Shown here piece after piece: positions 55,220 through 64,000 of a DNA stretch of 64,000 nucleotides (positions are counted from its first letter, which is position 1; each line of letters starts with the position of its first letter). The notes beneath the pieces were generated by a model, which was not told the origin of the DNA, made no database searches, and saw only the letters and a list, made by a program, of their open reading frames with translations. The DNA comes from Asterias amurensis (Eukaryota > Echinodermata > Asteroidea > Forcipulatida > Asteriidae). The stretch lies in assembly GCF_032118995.1 (NCBI RefSeq), contig NC_092651.1, positions 22,738,349-22,802,348 of the forward strand, written 5' to 3'. Made by a program: the position numbers and the translations under genes.

Positions 55220-56659
55220 GTCACCTGGAAGTGGTATTAAATTTGTCAAAATAAAGCTTTTGTCACTAAGATAATTATGTGTTTTGATGAGTGGAATTTG
55301 AACTAAGGTTCTAAGAAACTAGTTCTTATCTTATTTACAAATAATATAAGAGTAGGTCCCGACCCGAGAGGGCGCTGTCCGTGACGTCAATCGAGGCGCG
55401 ATATTTAAAGAGAAAATGTGCCGTCTGGCCCCGTTCACTGCGTCTAGATGCTGTGCGGACGGTCAACTCGGATTTACCCTGCACCGTGAATCGCATGCAG
55501 TGCCAACAAAAAATCATGACGCTATAGGCGCACGCTAAAAACATAACCTCAAATTTCAAACTTACCCGAATTATTGTCAAGTTTGGCTTATGCTCCCCTA
55601 GGTTCGTCACATATTTCAGGTACCTTCGTCGGCTCCCACTAACTGGAAAAATTGTTGGGATGACGTCATGTTTTAAAATAACTTTTCTCTTCATGTCACA
55701 ATGTGTGGTGTGTTCCAGTGTGGCGGTTTCAACTTTCCGCTGTGTTCAGTTTTCCGAATGACCAAATACGGTAGCATTACGTCATGCGATGCCTGCGCAC
55801 AGCAAGCAAAATTAGTCAATTTTTAGTGCCGTATTGAGTCGTCCGTTACCCTCCGGTAGCTGTCATGGCGGCGTCCACGAGTCGAGTACAACTAGCGGCA
55901 AACGCGTGGATCGTATGAGTTGTTTTATAATTATGCAAGCAGAGTGTGACCTGCCTAAAGTTGTACCCATAATACATGTTAAGATTGGGGCAAGAGATTA
56001 TGTGACTACACAGAAAAAAATCGTAATATAAACAATTCGGGGTCATTGCTGAGAGAACTACAGTACTCGCCAGGGTACTCGCGGCGGTATCTGACAGGTC
56101 ACCCGGAAAACTGAACACGTCGGAAAGCTAAAACCGTTCGAACAACGTGATGATATGTCCGACTACGTCACCCGGAAAACTGAACACGGCGGAAGACTGA
56201 AACCACCACACCGGATTCGAAGCACGACGGCTCGAAGTGTTCGCTGCACAGCGTTGAAAAAGACGTCGGACACCGGACTATTGCTCTTGTGGGTCTGACT
56301 ATGCAGACTGACGTGACCCTTCTTTAGTTGTGCTGCATCCAGCAGCAATACACTTGGTCGGCATTGCCGGAAAAATGCAAGCATAAAACTTTTTTCGAAA
56401 CGTACGAACTCACGACTTGGACTTACATGTACTTTGGACGTGTGTTTACTCTACGCATTGCAGGCAAATTCGAGGGGGTCGATGTTCGATCGAGGCAAAG
56501 TCTGCCTTGATTGACGTCACGAAAGGGGTAAGCAACTTTATCTATTTTTTCAACTTATAAATCGTGACAAACTATAACTAAAAATAAAAATGTTTCATAT
56601 TGTTCATAACAAAATAATACTCTTATGTTTGAAAACAAAAACAATATTTCCAGGTGACT
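55220..56659. mobile_element. TTAA-type THAP element (copy 4) with nested insertion
   Basis: The left end AGTCACCTGGAA is at 55219 and the right end at about 56658, flanked by TTAA. Internal THAP-start sequence (about 56320-56390, minus strand) and the CSKHFE region match the other copies. An unrelated element at 55716-56214 splits it, so this copy is older than that insertion. Confidence 0.7.
55716..56214. mobile_element. Inverted-repeat element with GTGTGGCGGTTTC ends (copy 2)
   Basis: Ends CCAGTGTGGCGGTTTCAACT and its complement near 56175-56214, about 500 bp, with no open reading frame. It is nested inside the THAP element at 55220. The interrupted sequence (TGTTCC then ATTCGAAGC) rejoins as in the copy at 6253. 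Confidence 0.75.
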
Positions 56660-57011
56660 TTAAACGGCGGTTATTCAGTATAAACAAGGGAATCAATGTT
56701 TGGTGAAGAGGTTTTCAACTAGGGGTTTAATCCCAACGAGGCCTGGTTTTTTATAATTTTACCGAGGCGAGGACCGTTGACAGAGCCAGCAAAAGCAAAA
56801 GCGAAAAATGACAAGCAACTATAGAAATAAACAGTATAGCCTTCAATAGAAATCTACAATATAATTATAAGTATAAAGAAAACTAGGTCACCTTTTTTGT
56901 ATACGTTTGGGCGCCCTTGATTTGTACTTGATAACGCACGTTGTATTGCTGAGAGAAACAATCAGATGCAAAAACTACAACGATCCTTGCGAGATTATGA
57001 CTAAAGGCCAA

Positions 57012-57183
57012 GTCACACAGGCCCCGATAACGAGAACGATAACGAGAACCTATAACGAGAACGATGACAATGCACGTGTACGATTGGTTGATTGAGCGTG
57101 TATTCTGCGTGGAGCATTCTTCAACTAATCGACGGCGTGCATTTTATCGTTTTCGTTGTCGGTATCGGGGCCAGTGTGATCGA
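57012..57183. mobile_element. MITE with AGGCCAAGTCACACAGGCCC ends
   Basis: Left arm AGTCACACAGGCCCCGATAA then ACGAGAACGATAACGAG repeats; the right arm is the complement ending GGTATCGGGGCCAGTGTGAT. About 170 bp. Confidence 0.8.
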
Positions 57184-57339
57184 TCCTTTTAGTCTGTACA
57201 TGGTTTGTAAGTATTGAATTTGTAACTGACTTCTGGTCTAAATATCATTGAGCAGTTTTTTGTAACATGATAAAAATGTCCTAGATGGAGTCCGTTTATT
57301 TCGATGCAATAATCTCAACTTAGTGTAGTCTCTGCGGCT

Positions 57340-57505
57340 CCTGCTAGAGCATCTGGTACTTCTTCGGTGAAGTAGCACTCCCCCGGGAAGTTGAAGAAGC
57401 TGTAGCATATTACGTAACCCTCGTGTTACGTCCTGATGTGTCGTACAGTCCCCAGCAGTCATTACGGTAACATTTACGGTAGAATCATAGCGTCATATTT
57501 GAGTC
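57340..57505 (-). pseudogene. Decayed duplicate of the paralogue C-terminal exon
   Basis: The minus strand recalls the second half of the Link-like exon: the GECYFTEE region (about 57355-57385), then the YDT...RD region and the start of the WG turn. It is out of frame, with insertions and no matching first half. It sits immediately 3' of paralogue B's stop and is separated from it by an inverted-repeat element at about 57510-57786 that seems to have inserted into the relic. I read it as a remnant of a third tandem copy or an exon duplication, no longer coding. Confidence 0.6.
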
Positions 57506-57509
57506 TCCA

Positions 57510-57786
57510 GGGCCCAATTTCATAGAGCTGCTTAGCGGCCGATTTTGTGCTTATACAGTGCAATTTCTATTTCATAGCGCTGCTAACCGTAAGCACACGA
57601 AAAGGCGTGCTAACCTTCCGGTGCTTACCGCACGAAAATAAATGACGTCACAATGCAAATCCACGGTAAACACGCAATATGGCAGCACAATTTTTCTGCT
57701 AACCTGTGAAATACGCTAAGGCTTAAGCAAATTTTTTTGCTACAGTAAGCATGCAACCGTTAAGCAGCGCTATGAAACTGGGCCCT
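57510..57786. mobile_element. MITE with AGGGCCCAATTTCATAG ends
   Basis: Ends AGGGCCCAATTTCATAGAGC and CTATGAAACTGGGCCCT with GCTGCTTA/TAAGCAGC inside. It is inserted between the exon relic and the stop of paralogue B. Confidence 0.8.
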
Positions 57787-57799
57787 GCTGGAGAGGTCT

Positions 57800-60700
57800 T
57801 CATGCACCACAGCAGTATACCGACTCGGTAAAACTTACTCGTGGTGTATTCGGGATTGAGCTTTTCTCTTCACCTTCTGCGGTGTAGAAGCACTCCCCCG
57901 GATCATCGAACCAGCCATCGCATGGCGTCACTCTCGCGTCACGTCCTAGGGTGTCGTATAGGCCCCATGTATTACGGTAACCTGCATCGTAGGCAGCTTT
58001 CAACTGGGCCAATGAACACAGTTGCATATCACACTGTGCACAGCGCTCTCTGGCCTGTGTCAAGTCGGCACTGGGATAATTCTCCGGTGTCAAGAAGATA
58101 GGATAGTCTGAAATATAAATAGTACTATGTTGTAAAATTTAGCATTAAATGTTCAAAGGTTAAAACTAAAAATCAAAAGTTAAAAAACTAAATGATGGGA
58201 GATGTTGCCGAACCTCTCCAAGGTTTTCAAATTATTTGCTTGCATGTTTTATCCCTTTTTTATACAATTTTCAAAGGGAAATATTTTGGAAAGCAACAGG
58301 TAAAGAAGTGCGTTGGTATTTCAAAGAATGACACATAAGGTGGTACTTTACTAGGTCTTTATCAGTTTTGTTTTTACTCGAATTATGGCATACTGTTTCC
58401 TTTGCTGTTTTAGTTATTTACGGACGAGCCGAGTGCGCCCTCATTATAAGCATGCTTTGCTTCCTCGCGATGATGTCAAAACCAAAGGGTGCGTTCGTTT
58501 AACTCCCTTGGGTCTACCCCAGTGTGTGGCGTTTTTTTTTTTTTTTTTTTTTTTTTTTTCAGGACGAACGTGGGTAATTATCTGCACACGTTCGTCCTGG
58601 GAAAAAACAACGCCACACACTGGGGTCGACCCAGGGAAGCTACACGAACGCACCCAAAGCAATAGGCACCTTGGCAAATACCACGTTGAGAAGCGCGGCC
58701 ATGTGCGTTCGAGAGCGGCGAAGTGAGCTATCCATGACGGGCGCTATTATTCTTTTCAGAACCGCCTCAACTCATTTATAGATTAGATGCTGTTACCGCA
58801 AACCTTTCTATATCTTCTAATTTAGTCTCATGAATAAACAAGTTGTATTTTCAGGGTCATGCACATCAGCGGCTTGAGCGCAGGCCGGCCGTGCTCTCCA
58901 CTGAATAATTCATTTTCAACTCAAAAATACCATCGTCCTTGAAATTGAAGTGGACACGCCGACAAACCATTGCACTTTATGCACTTTGGATGTAATGTAT
59001 ATGCAAGCCGATCCTCAAACGCACGCAATAAACTTTATAGTCAACCAACTCGGTGACTTTGAAATTTAACATCTATCCCAGAGGCATTCAACAGCCCGAA
59101 CGGGAGACTTTCATGACGCTTGGTGGCAGCAGACTTACCAGGTAAAATCCATTGTTCTCGGTAATGTGCGCATGCTCAGAACTACGTAAACAATGGAAAT
59201 TTACCTGGTAAATCTGCTGCCACCTAGCACCTCAAAGTCTCCCATTGGCTCGTATTTTAAGGCGAATGGTTGGCGTCCCTATGAAATGATACGCCATTTA
59301 AAGTAATTAGCCTGAATAAACGCTTATTATTGAGTACCGCCTAAAAACTCAAAACTTTCACCACCTACCGGCTCGGTTTAGTTCAGTCCATTAGTGAACA
59401 CATCATAAATAATTTTTAAAAAGGTCAAATTTAATCACTGTCAATTTTTTTTCTTCACCCGAATTCATGCAAGTTTAATATGTTAAAAAATGGACTGCAG
59501 TTAGCGGTCGGTTTTGCACAACAATTCTTCCATCAAAAGAATGTGGGTTTATTTTCTCCTTCCCTGAACGAAATTGATAATGGTCTTGCAAAACGTACGT
59601 CACTATGTGCCTTGTATTTGGAGGTAGACAGCAATACTTAGGGTGCCTTTGTTTTATTACTATGCCTCCAATTATATAACAAATACATCCACAGTTTACG
59701 TTGAGACACAAACTCAAACTCTTTTGCATTCTCATGGATTAAGTTAAAGGCACTGGACACTACTGGTAAATACTCAAAATAGTTGTCAGCATAAAAACTC
59801 AACTGGTAACGAGTAATGGGGAGAGGTTGATAGTATAAAACAATGTGAGACACCGCTCTCTCTGAAGTGGAGTAGTTTTCGAGAAAGAAGTAACTTCCAC
59901 GAAGATTTGATTTCGAGACCTCATTAGAATTTGAGGTCTCGAAATCAAGCATCTAAAAAGCACACAACTTCGTGTGACAAAGGTGTTTTTTCTTTCATTA
60001 TAGTTATCTAGCAACTTCGACGACCATTTTTTTTAGCCCAAATTTTCACAGGTTTGTTATTTTATGCAGTTTTTATATGTTTAGAGACACCAAGTGAGAA
60101 GACTGGTCTTTGACAATTTACCAATAGTGTCAAGTGTCTTTAAGCCTCGTTACTTATTTTGTTTGAACTTAATAAAGGAATTGACTAAAAAGAGTACGGT
60201 ACAACCTCGGTATAGAAATGACCTTGATTATCAGTGAGTTCTTAAAATATAATTAATTACACTGCAGCGTAATCCTCAAAATGAAGAACATTTCTGTATA
60301 TTGCAGATAGCTACGATCATTCTTAAAGGATTTGGGTACTTTTTCAAAATGTCCATAGATTTACATTAAACTTACAGGGTTTGAAGATAATGATAGTCGA
60401 AAGCTTCCCTTCAAATATTACTTACTGAGGTGCTGTAGTTTTTGAGAAATGAATAAAAATAATGTAATGAAAATACGTTTGTAAATGCTTAAAATAATTT
60501 TGGTCTCATGAGACCAAAATTATTTTCATGATAATTTTTTTTATTGTTTTACTCATTACCCAAAAACTACAGCACCTCAGCACGTAAAATTGTCAGGGAA
60601 GCTTTTTGCTATCATTATCTTCAAACTGTGCAAGTTACGTGTAAATCTGTGGTCATTGTTTTTGGTTTTTTTCCTACAAAAAGTGCATACACCCTTTAAA

Positions 60701-62088
60701 CTCCACCGATTAACTATATCGTATTACATTCAATGCCAATTAGGCTGAATTAAAGCAGACCGAGTAATCGTTCACACTTAAATTAAAATAACACTATTCA
60801 CAAACACCACGACGGTTGCCTGAAAATTCTTCAGTATTGATAGGCTTTAAAAGAGTAGTGAATAAATCCTTTATTACGTAAATCCGAGGCGAATAGTTTT
60901 GTTTCTTTCATTTCCTTGTCATTAGTTTCGAAAAGATAAAGGACACAGTTTGTCAGAAAACAAATTTGTATATGTGGTGATTTTTCTGGGGTGTTTTTGC
61001 GTCTGATTCATAGTAAATCAAAAGACTTTTTTATTTTTAGAATTGGTTGTAATGAACTTCGTATTTAGGACATTTTGCGGCTGTACTTTTGGTAAAAATT
61101 TTCAAAAAACAGTCTTCCCACTTGCTGTACCTCAACCTGACGTATAAAACAACAAACCCGTGAAAATTTGAGCTCAAGATCGGTAATCAAAGTTGGGAGA
61201 TATTATCGAACGAAAAACACCCTTGCCACACGGAGTTGTGCGCTTTCAGATGCTTGCTTTCGAGACCTCAAAATTAATTCTAAATCTGAGGTCTCGAAAT
61301 CAAATTGATGAAAAATATTTTTTTTTCTCGAAAACTACGTTACTTCAGAGGGAGCCGTTTCTCACAATGTTTTATACTATCAACCTCTCCCCATTACTCG
61401 TTACCAAGTAAGGTTTTGTGTTAATAATTTTTTTGAGTTATTACCAATAGTGTCCATTGCCTTTAATGACGGTCAATGTAAATTGGGCTACGGGATCCAA
61501 AAAATTAATGTTAAGAAAGAGCAAACTTACCACTGCTAATAGTGTCTTGACACGAGCTTTGTTGAGTTAGATTGGTGAAGATATTCTGTAAAAGAATCGA
61601 AAATATCTCCACTGATGTATTTCTTTGTCTTGAACCAATCACCAATTTCTTTTTTGCAAAGATAAATCAATGACCTACTTAGAAATTGCGTTATTTGTTC
61701 TGGTTTTTATTTTTTCTTCAAATAAAAGCTCCCATCCAACCTAATGAAATTTTCTTACCTCTTCCGGCCCATAATAGTAACTGTCGCTACTCTCAGCCAA
61801 GGCTTGCGGGACCTGCGACGCTGATGCCCCGTTCAGCTCACACAGCTTCTCTCGCTCCCAGTAATTGATGGACAAACAACGGGTGTCAGATAGGCACAGA
61901 TTGCCGCAATATATCAACGATTTGCCCGTCACGTTGCGGTACCCATATCCGCGTAAAATCAGCTTACTGAAATACAGGTTACGAGAGGTACTCGTGGTTG
62001 CATTTTGACATGACTTATTAGCCTCGGCCAAAAGGAACCAAGTGACTATCAAAAAGATAATACTAAGCCTCTTCTTCATCATCGTCAA
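57800..62088 (-). CDS. Secreted PAN/Apple-like plus Link-like domain protein (paralogue B)
   Basis: Three exons on the minus strand: 62088-61759, 61585-61531 and 58107-57800, joined in phases 0 and 1, give 230 aa. The signal peptide spans about residues 1-24 (hydrophobic core SIIFLIVTWFLLAEA). The PAN/Apple-like domain has cysteines in YCGNLC, RCLSINYW and LCELN, plus N-glycosylation sequons such as NKS, NAT and NVT. The linker exon encodes about 18 residues (TNLTQQSSCQD). The C-terminal exon carries ARERCAQCDMQLCSLAQLKA, AYDAGYR, WGLYDT and ESVYCC, matching paralogue A almost residue for residue in its first half. It lies upstream of A in the same orientation, so the pair arose by tandem duplication. 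No enzyme motif is visible. Link-like is my best domain guess; a divergent C-type-lectin-like fold is the alternative. Confidence 0.8.
58487..58658. mobile_element. Palindromic MITE (TGGGTGCG/GGGTCGACCC ends, copy 2)
   Basis: Same family as the copy at 50193. The left arm is lengthened by a run of about 30 T at 58530-58559. Confidence 0.85.
59100..59246. mobile_element. Palindromic MITE (GGGAGACTTT ends)
   Basis: Arms CTTGGTGGCAGCAGACTTAC and CAGGTAAAATCCATTGTT with complements ending CAAAGTCTCCCA. Confidence 0.75.
59744..60143. repeat. Foldback element copy, full length
   Basis: From TTAAAGGCACTGGACACTAC to GTGTCAAGTGTCTTTAA, with intact hairpin arms at 59909-59945. Confidence 0.85.
60326..60703. 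mobile_element. Palindromic MITE (AAAGGATTTGGGTACTTTTT ends, copy 1)
   Basis: Arms include TGAGGTGCTGTAGTTTTTGA/AAAAACTACAGCACCTCAG. The tip is TTTTGGTCTCATGAGACCAAAA near 60500-60522. Confidence 0.85.
61085..61466. repeat. Foldback element copy, 5' end diverged
   Basis: The hairpin (TTTCGAGACCTCA/TGAGGTCTCGAAA) is at 61258-61302; it ends GTGTCCATTGCCTTTAA. It lies just 3' of the linker exon of paralogue B, in intron 2. Confidence 0.8.
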
Positions 62089-62089
62089 T

Positions 62090-63000
62090 ATTGGTGACGA
62101 TTACTCTTAACTTGTATATTGCATGTGATCAAAGTTATCAAACTGTAGCATAAAATGAGTTTTCTTTTAAGATGAACAGCCTTGCTCAAGTAGGTTTTCG
62201 TGTTCACTCCGGGGGAAAAAATGACGTAAAGAAACCCACACGTTTACATGTAGGCATTACACACAATGTGTACTTTGTGTATCACTACCACTCGAGCACG
62301 ATGTCCGTAAATATGCAACTGTGCGCAGGTCATCCGCACTCGTATTACCATATAAGGCAGTTCATACTGCGTACGCAGTAGGTTTTTCTTCGTATTGACT
62401 CAAGATGTTCACAAAGCTTTTATTTGACTTTAACGAATAGGCCTACCATTAAAACGTTTTTCGTGGCCACATGGTATAATTTTTTACGTTTCCCTCCAAA
62501 AACATTTTATATCGCTTCCAACCTATAATCGTCTTCCTAAACTACCTTTGTGAATATAACTTCGCTGGTTAGGTTTCACTTGTCCTTGTCATTTGTCTCT
62601 GTCGTGCCTTAGTTCTTTTTTTACATTATGAATTAGGCGCACGTAACACTATGGTCAATATCTAGCATGGAAGCCGGCCTTTAACAAACTAATCTGTTTA
62701 AAGTGTAATTGACTGGCCTACATCAAAACGGTTTTTGTCGTGGCCACACGATCTCATCTATTTCACTTTTCCCTCTATAAACGTTCCCTCTATAAACATT
62801 TCGTGCATATTATGTTGAGATACACCAAGTGAGAAGAAATGTGTCCAGTGTCTAGCCAGCACTATTTAAGCATGTCTATTTGTGGCCGTTCCCGGATGTC
62901 TGTTTTCACGAAGTATGATAATAAATATCAAAGCTAACTGAAAGAGGGTGCGAAGGATTTGTTACAATAACCACGATATAAACTAGTTAAGAAATAGTTA
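62090..63000 (-). promoter_or_regulatory. Upstream flank of paralogue B
   Basis: Presumed 5' flank of the minus-strand gene starting at 62088. No TATA box is clear. Two similar segments (AACGTTTTTCGTGGCCACAT at about 62453 and AACGGTTTTTGTCGTGGCCA at about 62727), each followed by TTTCCCTC-type text, suggest a diverged ~280 bp duplication. Confidence 0.3.
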
Positions 63001-63248
63001 GATGCACTGGACACCTTTGGTAGTTGTCGAAGATAAAGAATCTGTAAAAGATTGGACTCAATTATTGGTCATCAAAAGTTGCAAGAAAATAATGAACGAA
63101 AAACAAACCCAAAAACCTTGTGTGTGCTTTCCGATGCTTGTGGGTGAGAAATTACCTTCTTCTCAAAACCTACATTACTCTTTCGAGGGTGCCTTTTCTG
63201 GCAGTGTTTTATACTTTATCCACAGTTCTCCATAACTCGTTACCAAGG
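63001..63248. repeat. Foldback element copy, truncated by the next MITE
   Basis: From GATGCACTGGACACCTTTGG to CTCGTTACCAAG, where the element at 63247 begins. A further scrap is at 62812-62856. Confidence 0.7.
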
Positions 63249-63707
63249 ATCTGGGTACTTTTTCAACACAATACAAAATGTCCATAAATTTACATTGAAC
63301 TTATACTCAGTTTGACAATAATTAAAGATGGCACAAAGCTTCACTTAAAGTAGCACTTGCTGAGGTGCTGTAGTTTTTGAGAAATGGGGTGAGTAAAACA
63401 ATGTCACGAAAACAATTTTCGTCTTAGTCTGTCAGTGAGACGAACATTATTTTGCATGTAAAAAACGTATTAACCAGTTTTTGCATGATAATGGTAAATA
63501 CCATAACTGGTTAAACCATTTTTACATGCAAAAACTGAGACTAAAATCATTTTTGTGACATTGTTTTACTCATTTCTCAAAATCTACAGCACCTCAGCAA
63601 GTATTAAATATTTTAAGCGAAGCTTTCTTATATCATTATCTTCAAACTGTTCCAGTTTAATGTAAATAATATGTGGACATTGTGTAAAAAGTACCCAGAC
63701 CCTGTAA
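63247..63707. mobile_element. Palindromic MITE (AAAGGATTTGGGTACTTTTT ends, copy 2)
   Basis: Starts AAGGATCTGGGTACTTTTTC and ends AAAAAGTACCCAGACCCT; inner arms as in the copy at 60326. It has inserted into a foldback element whose tail resumes at GTAAGTTTTTATGCTAA. Confidence 0.85.
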
Positions 63708-64000
63708 GTTTTTATGCTAAAAACAACAATTTTGTATGCTATTTTTTAAGCGTCTGTTACGGTCGATTCATTATATTGGCCGCCATCTTTGATGCCAAAC
63801 AATGGAAACGTGCACGTGCAACCGTTCACTAATGACTGCTCTTCGTCATGACGACCTCAATGAAGGAACTGTTTCGGGCTTGTGACGTCATGTGAACGGT
63901 ATAATTGAACGCACATCATAGCGGACGCATGGTGACATAATTCGGACGCAATGTCACAACGCGTATTATGTTACGTCACCCGATTTTAGGTATTATGTTT

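Overview
This window looks like echinoderm nuclear DNA, most likely from a sea star. It is AT-rich and gene-poor, with intron-containing genes, GT-AG splice sites, and a dense mixture of short inverted-repeat transposons, tRNA-derived SINEs and LINE tails. The commonest repeat, a roughly 400 bp foldback element with about 24 copies here, resembles one I associate with sea-star genomes. That species assignment is recollection plus inference and was not searched.

Four protein-coding genes can be supported. (1) A single-exon rhodopsin-family GPCR lies on the minus strand at 12135-13097. (2) A seven-exon plus-strand gene at 22895-31490 encodes a complete 660-residue arthropod-type hemocyanin/prophenoloxidase-superfamily protein. 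All six copper-binding histidines are present, and it has a probable signal peptide. (3, 4) Two minus-strand three-exon paralogues lie at 57800-62088 (230 aa) and 43576-52060 (233 aa). Each encodes a signal peptide, a PAN/Apple-like domain, a short linker exon and a C-terminal Link-module-like cysteine-rich domain. Intron phases (0, then 1) are identical. The C-terminal exons are nearly the same while the PAN exons are very different. A decayed third copy of the C-terminal exon lies at about 57340-57505.

Layout: 1-12 kb is repeats, including a degenerate ~200 bp tandem array at 282-985 and two THAP-bearing TTAA elements at 6.2-8.3 kb. 12-13 kb holds the GPCR. 14-22 kb holds foldback copies, several other inverted-repeat elements and two degenerate tandem arrays (18.2-20.1 and 20.5-21.7 kb). 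22.9-31.5 kb is the hemocyanin/PPO gene; its introns carry MITEs, a LINE 3' end and a 32-unit CTG tract. 31.5-43.5 kb has no recognisable gene. 43.5-62.1 kb holds the PAN/Link-like pair, with a PIF/Harbinger-like element (43946-45980), a ~100 bp-TIR element directly 5' of the downstream paralogue, and nested THAP elements. The last 2 kb is repeats.

The hemocyanin/PPO protein and the PAN/Link-like proteins are all predicted to be secreted, and extracellular defence or matrix roles are plausible. Nothing in the sequence shows that they act together. The clearest unusual features are the deuterostome hemocyanin/PPO gene, the lopsided divergence of the paralogue pair, THAP-coding fragments inside TTAA-flanked elements, and back-to-back TTAA elements sharing one target site.
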